Source: a virus
Virus record (IMG/VR): IMGVR_UViG_3300032282_000208
Span: 1 to 20,095 of that record
Length of the DNA: 20,095 nucleotides
Direction: 5' to 3' (one strand)
Within the stretch, counting starts at the first letter, position 1. Each line of letters opens with the position of its first letter. The notes beneath the pieces are model-generated. The model had not been told where the DNA came from and did not search any database. It saw only the letters and a list, made by a program, of their open reading frames with translations. Of this stretch, positions 7,469-14,910 are shown one piece after another. The position numbers and the translations under genes were made by a program.

Positions 7469-8286
7469 CCCTTGACCTTGTAAAGTTGTTTGATTGAAAA
7501 CTCTGGTGCTGGTGTGCGCCAGAACTCTTTACCACTGTATTTTTCCCACACTGACTTTGGCAGGATGGATGGGCGCTCTTGCCATGTCACTTCTTTTCTG
7601 ACTGTGTGCAGGCTCTTCATGTTCAACGCTTTGTCAAACACTTCGTTGTCGTACTCAACATTCTTAAAGTCGTGGTCGTAATACGGTTTGTTGATAAAGC
7701 CGTACAGTTCCCGCATTACACCTTCAGTGTGTTTACACAACGACTCATACTCAACCAACATAATCATGTCGGGGTTTAACAGTAAGCCTTCTTCCAAGAA
7801 GTAATATGGCTTGACCACTTGGCCTTCTTTTTTTACATCCATCAGGGCATCGCACCTTGTGGTGACTGTCTGCCTAGCTTCGTCATCTGTCAGGGTTGCA
7901 CCATACAAAGAATTCTTAGCCGCAATGCGCTCAAAGCTGTCCAATATCCAAGGCAAGTCACGTACACAACAAATGATCTTGGTCTGTGGGTAAAGGTCTT
8001 TGAGAAGAGATGTTTTGGATGTCCAGCCCCTGCTTGTGTCAAACACGGTGCTTGGCGTGACCGCTTTGTAGTAAGCATCAATTACATCTTTGAGTATCTG
8101 CTTGCGGCGGTCTTCATCTACTAGGTGGTTGCTCTCGCTTCCCGTAATGACATTGATGGTTGATGCCACCAAGCCTTGTACGGGGGAAGAAATGTCTGCG
8201 TAGAACTCAGGGTTCTGACGCAAGATAGCCGAGAGCAGGGTTGAACCTGACCTTGGCAAACCAGAGATGAAGAAGAACTCTTTCAT
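7465..8286 (-). CDS. PAPS-dependent sulfotransferase
   Basis: I place the start at ATG 8286, which overlaps the stop of the upstream gene (ATGA), giving 273 residues. A longer version would need a TTG at 8310, inside the previous gene. The N-terminus FFFISGLPRSGSTLLSAIL carries the 5'-phosphosulfate-binding loop (residues 8-18). CVRDLPWILDSFER (107-120) fits the 3'-phosphate-binding element with Arg109 and Ser117. Family members transfer sulfate from PAPS to sugars, lipids, proteins or small molecules. The acceptor cannot be deduced here. There is no membrane segment, so it acts in the host cytoplasm. It sits between a fibre-associated gene and the PAPS-forming kinase, all translationally coupled, which suggests a surface-glycan or virion-protein substrate (inference). 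Confidence 0.9.
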   Translation of the reverse strand: MKEFFFISGLPRSGSTLLSAILRQNPEFYADISSPVQGLVASTINVITGSESNHLVDEDRRKQILKDVIDAYYKAVTPSTVFDTSRGWTSKTSLLKDLYPQTKIICCVRDLPWILDSFERIAAKNSLYGATLTDDEARQTVTTRCDALMDVKKEGQVVKPYYFLEEGLLLNPDMIMLVEYESLCKHTEGVMRELYGFINKPYYDHDFKNVEYDNEVFDKALNMKSLHTVRKEVTWQERPSILPKSVWEKYSGKEFWRTPAPEFSIKQLYKVKG

Positions 8287-8717
8287 GCTTGAGCAGTCTG
8301 AGCGACCCAATTGACTGTAGCTTCATCCCATTCGTAACGCACATTACCACCGTTCATAATTGCATCAACGGGTCTTGGTACAGGCGCACTCCATGTCATT
8401 GTGTCTGGGTAACCAATCCAAGATGGGTAAGGTCTACGGGCTTCGTGTTCTGCGGTTTTGGCGGCGTTAAACTCGGCTTCAGTTAAGACTTGCAAAACAC
8501 CCGCAATGGTAGTGTCGGCATCGTCATCGCAAGTGCCATAGTATCTTGGAGCACGGAGGTATGTGCCATCAGGCGCTGTGGATACAGGCCATGTAGAACT
8601 GTCGTGCCAAATATGAGTCCACCCTTTAACAACAGGCATTGATGGGCCTGTGCGCTGTGGCTCGGCTGTGCAGACTATTTTAGTTACTGCGTCTACTTCG
8701 GTTATGCAAATGTACAT
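8283..8717 (-). CDS. Fibre-associated protein with Trp/Pro-rich C-terminus
   Basis: The 144-residue protein has a beta-like N-terminal half (MYICITEVDAVTKIVC...) and a C-terminal half with the pattern RRPYPSWIGYPDTMTWSAPV, then PRPVDAIMNGGN, then YEWDEATVNWV. Short proteins with PSW...W.AP.P.P...Y.WDE...W are common next to phage tail fibre genes, where they may be fibre accessory or assembly proteins. That role is inference from context. A strong AAAGGAG site lies 7 nt before the ATG. Its stop overlaps the sulfotransferase start, physically tying the fibre block to the sulfation pair. Confidence 0.75.
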   Translation of the reverse strand: MYICITEVDAVTKIVCTAEPQRTGPSMPVVKGWTHIWHDSSTWPVSTAPDGTYLRAPRYYGTCDDDADTTIAGVLQVLTEAEFNAAKTAEHEARRPYPSWIGYPDTMTWSAPVPRPVDAIMNGGNVRYEWDEATVNWVAQTAQA

Positions 8718-8736
8718 TGTGATGCTCCTTTAAAAT

Positions 8737-9687
8737 TTAAACTGCAACTCTACGAGTTGCTCGGACAACAATCGGGCCGCCGTCTTTAAAGTGATAGGCT
8801 TGATAGCCGTTATTAAAGCGTGGCCCCCAAGCAAATGTTGCAGATTGCTCGGTACTAGACCAGTAATAATAATTACCCGAGCCAGTAAAGGCTTCCGAGT
8901 TACCCAATTGAAAAACTGTTGCTGAAGTTTGCGCTGGATTACCATTTGTGTAGTTACTTGTCCTAGCAGGAACAGCATTTGGGTTTATGCCATACGAGGT
9001 GTTATTACTATCTGTAGTTGGTTTTAAATTGTAATAGCAGACTTCCAACTCATTCTTAGCTGGCATATACCAATCAGAATAACCACCTGTTATTAAAGTG
9101 TCGCAAAACCATGCCGCTGGATAAGCAGTTGAATTACCGTCCGCCACCATGTCGGCAGTATTCTGCGGGCCGTTAATATTACTATCCGCACCGGGAGTAG
9201 CGGTTGATGTGTTTTTCCATGTTAAGGATGAACTTTGTGCAGTGGACTTTGGCCCAATCACAAGGTTGTAATCGGCAATACTGTTACCAGTAGTTGATAT
9301 TTGACCTGCATAGAATCCGCCGCCATAAGCATCACCTATTGCCAACGCAGTTGTAATGCTATTACTTGCCGCGCTTGCTGGCCCAGTACCAGTGGAATTT
9401 GTGGCGTTTACTGTAAATGTGTATGCTGTGTTTGAAGACAATCCTGTCATAGAGATTGGAGAAGATGCGCCTGTACCAGTAATACCACCGGGGCTTGAGG
9501 TGGCTGTATAAGTCACCGTTGCGGGATACCCAAGATTTGCAGGGGCTGTAAAAGCAACTGTGGCTGTAGTAGTGCCTGTAGCTGTAGCTGTACCAATCGT
9601 TGGCGCACCGGGGACTGCGGGCCAAATGCTTTGACCCTTAGCTTGCATCTGCTGAGTGACCGTCCAGATTCCAGAAAAATTAGGCAT
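8737..9687 (-). CDS. Fibronectin-III / DUF1566-like lectin fibre protein (paralogue B)
   Basis: The 316-residue protein begins with the tip motif SGIWTVTQQMQAKGQSIWP (5-23), shared with paralogue A. One Fn3 domain (about 26-113) and a DUF1566-like domain (117-316) follow. The latter carries GGYSDWYMPAKNELEVCYYN, YYWSSTE and VRATRRVAV. It is adjacent to paralogue C and closer to it in length, but its tip motif and phrases such as GADSNINGPQNTADMV match paralogue A. An AAGGA site overlaps the stop of paralogue C. The likely job is adsorption to a host surface ligand; the fold and role are inferred from motif patterns. Confidence 0.85.
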   Translation of the reverse strand: MPNFSGIWTVTQQMQAKGQSIWPAVPGAPTIGTATATGTTTATVAFTAPANLGYPATVTYTATSSPGGITGTGASSPISMTGLSSNTAYTFTVNATNSTGTGPASAASNSITTALAIGDAYGGGFYAGQISTTGNSIADYNLVIGPKSTAQSSSLTWKNTSTATPGADSNINGPQNTADMVADGNSTAYPAAWFCDTLITGGYSDWYMPAKNELEVCYYNLKPTTDSNNTSYGINPNAVPARTSNYTNGNPAQTSATVFQLGNSEAFTGSGNYYYWSSTEQSATFAWGPRFNNGYQAYHFKDGGPIVVRATRRVAV

Positions 9688-9695
9688 ATGTTTCC

Positions 9696-10613
9696 TTAGA
9701 CTGCTACTCTGCGAATTGCACGAACTCGGTAAGAAAAGTTCTTTCCGTAGCTGTACTGGTTGCCAGTATTAAAACTTTGTAGCCACGCATTGCCAACGTA
9801 AGAAGCAAACTCAGTGCTAGACCAGTAACCTAAAGTAGTAAAAGCTTCTGCACCACCACTTATAAAGTTTGTCGCAGAGGTTGTCGGTGGGTTGCCACTT
9901 GTGTAATTGCTTGTCCTAGCAGGGACTGCATTTGAATTAGTTCCAACACCAGTATTATTAGGTTGTGTTCCCGGTTTTAAATTGTAATAACATACTTCTA
10001 ATTCATTTTGAGCTGGCATATACCAATCTGAATAACCACCCGCACTAACTGCCACACAAAATTGTGCCGCAGGGTGGAGTATGTTGTTCATGTTTGAAGT
10101 GTTTGTAGGCCCATTGATAACTGAAGCAGTTCCCGTTGTGCCAGTGGCTACTGTTTTCCATTTCAACGTACTTTGTGCAGAAGAAACTGGCCCAACAACT
10201 AAGTTGTAATCAGCTACGCTATTGCCTGATGTCGAAATTTGACCAGCATAATAACCACCACCGTATGCTATGCCAATAGCACCGGGGGCTGAAGATGGGG
10301 TTACTGAATTACTAGCCGCACTTAAAGCACTAGGGCCATAAGCATTGGTAGCAAATACTTTAAATGTGTACGCTGTACCGTTAGATAACCCACTTACAGT
10401 AATAGGAGAAGATGCACCCGTACCAATCAGACCGCCCGGTGTTGAGACAATTGAGTACCCCGTAATAGCGCCACCGCCCACATTAGCGGGTGCAGTAAAG
10501 GTTACAGATGCAGAGGCATTTCCACCCGTAGCCGTGCCAATGGTAGGCGCGTCAGGGACTAGCAGGGCGTTGTACCCCGGCAAAACAATACCAGCTTGAT
10601 AGCGCGAACTCAT
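9696..10613 (-). CDS. Fibronectin-III / DUF1566-like lectin fibre protein (paralogue C)
   Basis: The 305-residue protein has one Fn3 domain (about 21-106; DAPTIGTATG ... AASNSVT) and a C-terminal DUF1566-like domain (114-305) with GGYSDWYMPAQNELEVCYYN, YWSSTE and VRAIRRVAV. Unlike paralogues A and B it lacks the GIWT...WP tip motif and starts MSSRYQAGIVLPGYNALL, so it may attach to the virion differently. The segment between YWSSTE and the terminal VRAIRR (about 269-295) is aromatic- and Asn-rich and has little in common with the other two. The ribosome site is AAGGGG. It is the first of the three lectin-type genes to be transcribed. Confidence 0.85.
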   Translation of the reverse strand: MSSRYQAGIVLPGYNALLVPDAPTIGTATGGNASASVTFTAPANVGGGAITGYSIVSTPGGLIGTGASSPITVSGLSNGTAYTFKVFATNAYGPSALSAASNSVTPSSAPGAIGIAYGGGYYAGQISTSGNSVADYNLVVGPVSSAQSTLKWKTVATGTTGTASVINGPTNTSNMNNILHPAAQFCVAVSAGGYSDWYMPAQNELEVCYYNLKPGTQPNNTGVGTNSNAVPARTSNYTSGNPPTTSATNFISGGAEAFTTLGYWSSTEFASYVGNAWLQSFNTGNQYSYGKNFSYRVRAIRRVAV

Positions 10614-10623
10614 GGGTTACCCC

Positions 10624-11001
10624 TTAACTTGCGATGGATTCGTAACTGATCGTATAAGTAATACCGCTTGATGTGCCGGAAGTTACCACAATAGAAGAGT
10701 TCTCCATCAGGTAAATTGCAGTTGTTTTATCCACTGCAATCAGTGAAGCATTCGCCGGAACAGACACTGTTGAGATTACAGGGTAGTTTGTACCTGCGCC
10801 AGCAGCCAGTGAGTTGATTGCCACCGTTGCATTTACTGCGCTAGAGCCGTTCACATTGGCACACACGATTTGGTTGATCTTGTAGACCAAACCAGAAGAT
10901 GCGGCGTTAGACAACAGGGTGTTAGCCGTTGTATTGCCGGGCGTGAGATATGTGGTTACGCCATTGATGGTTGTAACGTTAACAATATTTGGATTTGCCA
11001 T
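10624..11001 (-). CDS. Small beta-rich virion protein (hypothetical)
   Basis: The 125-residue protein is rich in Thr, Ser, Val, Ile and Ala. It alternates as beta strands do (NIVNVTTINGVTTYLTPG ... GITYTISYESIAS), with one cysteine and no catalytic motif. It resembles small head- or fibre-decoration proteins seen in other aquatic phages. It lies between a tail-fibre-like gene and the first lectin-type fibre gene, with an AAGGAA ribosome site. I infer a structural role but cannot tell whether it is decoration, fibre base or fibre tip. Confidence 0.75.
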   Translation of the reverse strand: MANPNIVNVTTINGVTTYLTPGNTTANTLLSNAASSGLVYKINQIVCANVNGSSAVNATVAINSLAAGAGTNYPVISTVSVPANASLIAVDKTTAIYLMENSSIVVTSGTSSGITYTISYESIAS

Positions 11002-11010
11002 GATGGTTCC

Positions 11011-11832
11011 TTACAGACCGAAGATCATTGAGAATGCGATTGCCTGACCCTTGGTAGCGCCAGAAGCTGCTGGGGCTTGAAAAGTAGGTAACGCTCCTGC
11101 GCCATTACTTGTCAAAATATACCCTGATGTACCGGGGCCAGCCGTAGCTTGGAAGTTACCCGTAGCCGTAGTACCAGTAAACACCACACTGTAAGCGGTA
11201 GTTGTAGAAAGCCCCGTACCGCCTTGGTCAACGCCAAGAGTTCCAGTAGACACCAAGTTCTTACTAGCATCTGTAAATACAGGCTTGCTTGCTGTCAGGC
11301 CGGAGTCCAAAAGGTTTCCAACAGTTAACTTGGTTCCGTCAAACGTCATGTTCGCAGAGCCAGCAAATGATCCACTACTGTTGTATTGAACTTGAGTTGT
11401 AGAACCTCCAGCCGATCCGCCGCCTACGTTTACAAAGTTAACACCGTCCCAAGCTACGATAGCTCTAGTACCTGCCACCACAGTAACGCCTGTGCCGGTT
11501 GTGCCTTGGATAATGATTGACTGGGTGCTAGACGTTTTGTTAATGACAACGTAAGTCTTAGACTGTGCAGGTACTGTAATAGTCCGTGTAGCCGTGCCAC
11601 CCGCTGTCCACAAGATCACTGCGTACTGAGAGCTATTAGCCGTCAATCCCGTAGAAGCGTATGTGCCTGTAGTTAGGGTTAACGTTATGTCGGCATCAGT
11701 AGAAATTGTCTGAGTACCAGCCACCGCCGCATCAACAATCTCAGAAATGGCATTATTGATTGTGCCGCCCCACTGACCAGACAGTGTGCCTGTGGCCGGA
11801 AGGGTTAGGCCGATTAGTGCTGTATTTGCCAT
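11011..11832 (-). CDS. Tail fibre-like structural protein
   Basis: The 273-residue protein opens MANTALIGLTLPATGTLSGQ followed by WGGTINNAISEIVDAAV, an N-terminal module I know from many phage tail fibres and likely the virion-anchoring part. The rest is Gly/Thr/Ser-rich beta sequence with typical fibre phrases, including STTQVQYNSSGSFAGSANMT, FDGTKLTVGNLLDSG, LGVDQGGTGLSTTT and GYILTSNGAGALPTF. It ends in a hydrophobic strand (AIAFSMIFGL). These phrases are common in trimeric fibre shafts of tailed phages. An AGGAGC ribosome site precedes the ATG. Confidence 0.85.
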   Translation of the reverse strand: MANTALIGLTLPATGTLSGQWGGTINNAISEIVDAAVAGTQTISTDADITLTLTTGTYASTGLTANSSQYAVILWTAGGTATRTITVPAQSKTYVVINKTSSTQSIIIQGTTGTGVTVVAGTRAIVAWDGVNFVNVGGGSAGGSTTQVQYNSSGSFAGSANMTFDGTKLTVGNLLDSGLTASKPVFTDASKNLVSTGTLGVDQGGTGLSTTTAYSVVFTGTTATGNFQATAGPGTSGYILTSNGAGALPTFQAPAASGATKGQAIAFSMIFGL

Positions 11833-11841
11833 TTATTGCTC

Positions 11842-12798
11842 CTACTGTGTAGAAATTGCCGTCCAACCGGGTGTTTCGGTGTTACTTATATCAGCCCAGC
11901 CCGGTGTTTGTGGATTGCTGATATTTTGCCATGTTACGCCTTGCGTGTCATCAATAACTTCCCACAAATTACGTCCTGATTCTATGGATGTAATAGCCAT
12001 AGTGTCTGACACATTGGCGTGATAACCCGTTATTGCTTGATTACTGTCAGTAATACCCGCAGACTCTGACAAGAATTCTATATAAAACGTACCAACCGTG
12101 GTGCTATCCGTTGCCGCCATCGACTCTGTGATGGTCATAATCAGGGTAGCAAGAGACACCTCTGCTATAGCCACAGACTCGGTGACGCTTGCAAGGAATG
12201 TAGCTACAGCCTGCTCTACCGTCACAATCGGGTTGGTTTCTGTAATAGAAACTGCAAACGTTGCGTTGGCAGACTCAGTTGTACTTGTAGCTACAGAATC
12301 AGATACAGTGGTTGTATAGGACGTTGTAGCTTCATTAGTCTCAGCGATAGCCGCAGTTTCTGTAATGCTTCTAGCAAACGTAGCCGCTACAGATTCTGTT
12401 GTGGATGTAGCTACAGTCTCAGTTATAGACTGAGCAAATGTTGCAGCTACTGCCTCAGTCGTACTTGTGGCAGATGTTTCTGTAACACTAGCAGTAAATA
12501 TTGCTGTAGCTGACTCTGTGGTGCTTGTAACGGCTGTTTCCGTCAAACTACCCGTAAATGTAGCGGCGGCTGACTCCGTTGTGGAGGTTGCTACTGTTTC
12601 TGTAACAGAGGTTGAAATTAACAAGCCGCCCGTCTGAGCATCTGTTAATGCCGCAGTTTCAGTCCTGCTTTCGTTATAAGCAGTTTGGGCCGTCTGTGCA
12701 TCGGTTAAGGCGGCAGTCTCAGAGACAGAATCGGCGTAGACGGTAACACCGCCCCAGCCAAATTCACCCCAAGTATTGTCACCCCAACCGTATGCCAT
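11842..12798 (-). CDS. Repetitive fibre protein with thirteen 20-residue repeats
   Basis: The 318-residue protein has three parts. Residues 1-17 form a WG-rich head (MAYGWGDNTWGEFGWGG). Residues 24-281 hold thirteen tandem units of about 20 residues with the consensus S(V/I)TETxAxSTTESxAATFxx; unit 10 is two residues short. Residues 290-318 hold three Trp-containing motifs of the form W-x-x-I-S followed by TPG. The repeats have no cysteine or proline and alternate small hydrophobic and Ser/Thr residues, which would suit a beta-solenoid or an elongated fibre shaft. The gene starts 1 nt after the preceding stop with no good ribosome site of its own, so it probably relies on translational coupling. 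A structural, adsorption-related role is inference. Confidence 0.85.
   Translation of the reverse strand: MAYGWGDNTWGEFGWGGVTVYADSVSETAALTDAQTAQTAYNESRTETAALTDAQTGGLLISTSVTETVATSTTESAAATFTGSLTETAVTSTTESATAIFTASVTETSATSTTEAVAATFAQSITETVATSTTESVAATFARSITETAAIAETNEATTSYTTTVSDSVATSTTESANATFAVSITETNPIVTVEQAVATFLASVTESVAIAEVSLATLIMTITESMAATDSTTVGTFYIEFLSESAGITDSNQAITGYHANVSDTMAITSIESGRNLWEVIDDTQGVTWQNISNPQTPGWADISNTETPGWTAISTQ
11956..12729 (-). repeat. Protein-coding tandem repeat, 60-nt period, 13 units
   Basis: Within the repetitive fibre gene a 60-nt period encodes 20-residue units. The central units (3-6 and 8) are closest to each other (for example SITETVATSTTESVAATFAR). The end units have drifted (for example FLSESAGITDSNQAITGYHA and NVSDTMAITSIESGRNLWEV). 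The gradient of similarity suggests expansion from the centre with older units at the edges. Confidence 0.85.
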
Positions 12799-12799
12799 T

Positions 12800-13363
12800 T
12801 TAGGTCAATGTGGCAGTGTAAGTAACCGCGATGGTGTCGCCTGAAACTACAGACTTGGAACTAGAGAAATCTCCAGCAGAGAACAATGTTCCAGTTGTGT
12901 TATCTTTAGTTGCGCTACCGCCAATGTTGATGAAGCAACCCGCCACAGTACCTGTGCTAGTCATAGAAAATGACACCGCAGAAGATGTAGTTTTGCTACC
13001 AGCAGAAGCCGCGCTGAATGACGGTGTAGGACGATTGCCTGAGTATGTAGGTGCGTTAGCCAAGCCCACTTCCAACCATGTGGCGTGAGAGGCTTGCGTA
13101 TCAGCTACAACCGCTGTACCTGTACCTTTAAGACCCATCACAACTGCGCCACCAGCTACGTTTCCTAGCGTGGTGTCCAGTGTAAAGTTCTTGCCTACTG
13201 TGGTTACAAGGTTCTCAATGTCGTCTTGCCACTTGATTTGACCGTCTGCGCTATAGCAGACGGCATGGTATGTACCGTGGATAGTCATCGTGTCTTCAGG
13301 CATTGTGTTGTATTTGGTTGTGGCTTGCACCATGTCGGTGGCGGTCATTTTGTCGATAGTCAT
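12800..13363 (-). CDS. Structural protein, probable tail fibre or virion appendage
   Basis: The 187-residue protein has a polar N-terminus (MTIDKMTATDMVQATTKYNT), then a segment of the type GQIKWQDDIENLVTTVGKNF (about 39-58), and a long Ser/Thr/Gly/Ala beta-rich C-terminus ending in ISVTYTATL-like strands (SGDTIAVTYTATLT). The central phrase IENLVTTxGxNxxLD is common in structural proteins near phage tail fibres. A good AAGGAG site precedes the ATG. Its stop is one base from the repetitive fibre gene start, so the two products may work together. Function beyond structural is unknown. Confidence 0.75.
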   Translation of the reverse strand: MTIDKMTATDMVQATTKYNTMPEDTMTIHGTYHAVCYSADGQIKWQDDIENLVTTVGKNFTLDTTLGNVAGGAVVMGLKGTGTAVVADTQASHATWLEVGLANAPTYSGNRPTPSFSAASAGSKTTSSAVSFSMTSTGTVAGCFINIGGSATKDNTTGTLFSAGDFSSSKSVVSGDTIAVTYTATLT

Positions 13364-13372
13364 GGTGACTCC

Positions 13373-13798
13373 TTAGTTAGAACTACGAATTAACGAAGTG
13401 GTTGGGCCATTTACTGGCATTGTGATAGTGAAAGTTGTCGTTGACGTTTTATCAGACCCAAAGTCCAGCACAGCAATAGACGGCTTACCGGCAACAGTGT
13501 CGTTATAGATCAAAGCGCATCTAGCTGTTAACGCGGCAGTCCACGACACATTAGGAAAACCTACATAAGCTGTATATCCAGAGGACGATACCGTGATGGG
13601 TGTCAGAATAGAGCCGCCTGCTGTGTATCCAGTAGCAACAACTTGTCCCGCTGTACTCACGGAATACGCCGTTGTTGTTTCATTCAAATCTGCGCTGGCT
13701 GTGTACAAGGCAATCTTAATGACGTCAGTTGTCAGGTCATGAATACCTTGGTACAACTGCGCTTTAAAGCTGGTGGTCTGGGTCTGGATAATTGACAT
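13373..13798 (-). CDS. Small structural protein (KIALYTASA-type)
   Basis: The 141-residue protein contains the phrase TTDVIKIALYTASADLNETT (23-42), then GQVVATGYTAGGSIL, FPNVSWTAALTARCALIYND and a terminal strand pair. This pattern (KxALYTxxAxLxxxTTAY...GYxAGG) is widespread in tailed phages beside neck and tail genes and is generally assigned as a virion protein of unknown exact role. The start ATG lies 1 nt after the TGA of the adaptor gene (TGATATG), implying coupled translation. I see no enzymatic motif. Confidence 0.78.
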   Translation of the reverse strand: MSIIQTQTTSFKAQLYQGIHDLTTDVIKIALYTASADLNETTTAYSVSTAGQVVATGYTAGGSILTPITVSSSGYTAYVGFPNVSWTAALTARCALIYNDTVAGKPSIAVLDFGSDKTSTTTFTITMPVNGPTTSLIRSSN

Positions 13799-13799
13799 A

Positions 13800-14456
13800 T
13801 CAAGTTACCTTCTGACGGAACTGACCAGAACGATAAGCGTCTTGACGCTCCATACCATCGCCCAAACGTTTTGCAAGTGCCAATGCTTCTTGGTATTTGG
13901 TGTTGTACAACGCCATCATGTCGGCCTCACCCTTCATGTAGGTGTAAGCCTCAACCAACGAGCCGTACAAAAGCACAGAGTCAAAGTTATCGCCTAGCCA
14001 TGTTGTACCTGCAGTCACAATGGACTCGGGGTAGAAATAGTAGTGCAACTCGACGTTGTAGTTTGCGTTAGGCGTAGGGCCAAGAATGAACGATAGCTCT
14101 GCCGCATTTGTAGACTGTGGGCCAAACAAAGCGTAGTACCTTGGAATAGCTGTGTCCGTTGGTAGTGGGTAAGCTTGCCGAATAAAGTTAACGTCTTTGT
14201 TTAACAAATACTCATAATTACCATCACCATCAATAACTGCCATTGAATAGACCGCCAAGAAGTCATTAGGGCAAGCAAGGTACTTGTTATTGGTAGACAT
14301 AACGCCCGTCACGTTCTTACGAATAGACGGAAACTGTACTGTGTTGTAAATACGTTGCTCAGCCTGTTGAACGAACACGGGTATTTCAGCAATAAAATTT
14401 GCTTCAGTATTCTCCGTATACGCTTGAATGTTAGCGCTGAGTGCGGCGTAATTCAT
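13800..14456 (-). CDS. Neck adaptor protein, SU10-type (T7 gp11 / tail tubular A-like)
   Basis: The 218-residue protein starts MNYAALSANIQAYTENTEAN and has a helical N-terminal half including FVQQAEQRIYNTVQFPSIRK. A conserved middle (NKYLACPNDFLAVYSMAVID, LLNKDVNFIRQAYPLP) and a C-terminal helical part (SLVEAYTYMKGEADMMALYN, RLGDGMERQDAYRSGQ) follow. I recognise this as the adaptor family typified by phage SU10, which joins the portal to the tail nozzle in short-tailed phages. Its length is typical. The ATG overlaps the stop of the upstream small basic protein (ATGA). Confidence 0.88.
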   Translation of the reverse strand: MNYAALSANIQAYTENTEANFIAEIPVFVQQAEQRIYNTVQFPSIRKNVTGVMSTNNKYLACPNDFLAVYSMAVIDGDGNYEYLLNKDVNFIRQAYPLPTDTAIPRYYALFGPQSTNAAELSFILGPTPNANYNVELHYYFYPESIVTAGTTWLGDNFDSVLLYGSLVEAYTYMKGEADMMALYNTKYQEALALAKRLGDGMERQDAYRSGQFRQKVT

Positions 14457-14713
14457 GCCATTGGGCCTCTGCTCATAACACCCTTGGTAGCCGCGCCGGT
14501 ACCGCGCATCTTGATGCCGGAAGTTTTAGTTTCGCTTTGGCCGTTGTTGTAGTTACCAACACTCATTTTCATGGTGCTAAGGCTACTAATGTCTGAAGGC
14601 TTGCCGGGATTAGTCGACATTTTTACTTCTTTGCCAGTCATAGTGTGTGGCTTGGCATAAGTAGCGGCATCACCAACTTCTTTGCCCATCACTTTTTTGC
14701 TAAATTTAGCCAT
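14453..14713 (-). CDS. Small basic Met/Gly/Lys-rich protein (RGTGAATKG type)
   Basis: The 86-residue protein is basic and low in hydrophobic core residues. It ends in the conserved phrase SGIKMRGTGAATKGVMSRGP, which I know from many uncultured-phage genomes. It is probably disordered and DNA- or capsid-associated, but no function is established. GAGG precedes the start, and the stop overlaps the adaptor start by 4 nt. Confidence 0.78.
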   Translation of the reverse strand: MAKFSKKVMGKEVGDAATYAKPHTMTGKEVKMSTNPGKPSDISSLSTMKMSVGNYNNGQSETKTSGIKMRGTGAATKGVMSRGPMA

Positions 14714-14715
14714 GA

Positions 14716-14910
14716 TTAACCTCGTTTCTGGTTAGCGACCTTGGCCAAATTACGGCCCATAGACATCATATCTGCATTGGTTTTGCCGCCTTTGCCTTTG
14801 CCGCCTTTAGCACCGCTTTCAATACCAACGGTGGGGCCGCTATCACCAAGGTTTGTACCCTTAGTTTTGCCTGATTTGGTAATACCATCTGCTGCTTTTC
14901 TGAATCCCAT
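14716..14910 (-). CDS. Small basic Gly/Lys-rich protein with GKTKG motif
   Basis: The 64-residue protein begins MGFRKAADGITKSGKTKG, a motif it shares with two other small proteins in this window, at their C-terminal ends. The middle is nearly all Gly and Lys (SGAKGGKGKGGK), and the C-terminus is a short helix with SMGRNLAKVANQKRG. It is probably disordered and nucleic-acid-binding, which is inference from composition. An AGGAGA site lies just upstream, between it and the stop of the zinc-ribbon gene. Confidence 0.75.
   Translation of the reverse strand: MGFRKAADGITKSGKTKGTNLGDSGPTVGIESGAKGGKGKGGKTNADMMSMGRNLAKVANQKRG

Noticed and set aside
7166-8124. Several plus-strand open frames over the APS kinase and sulfotransferase genes
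   Set aside because: They are antisense to strongly supported genes, no ribosome sites fit, and their products look like shadow translations. All supported genes in the window are on the minus strand.
8287-8310. Longer sulfotransferase start at a TTG, adding eight residues
   Set aside because: The ATG at 8286 forms a 4-nt ATGA overlap with the upstream stop, like most junctions here. The extension would reach further into the previous gene using a rarer start codon.
5366-10613. A complete diversity-generating retroelement
   Set aside because: No reverse transcriptase or template repeat is in the window, and the paralogue differences include insertions and deletions. Only the target-like architecture is kept as a finding.
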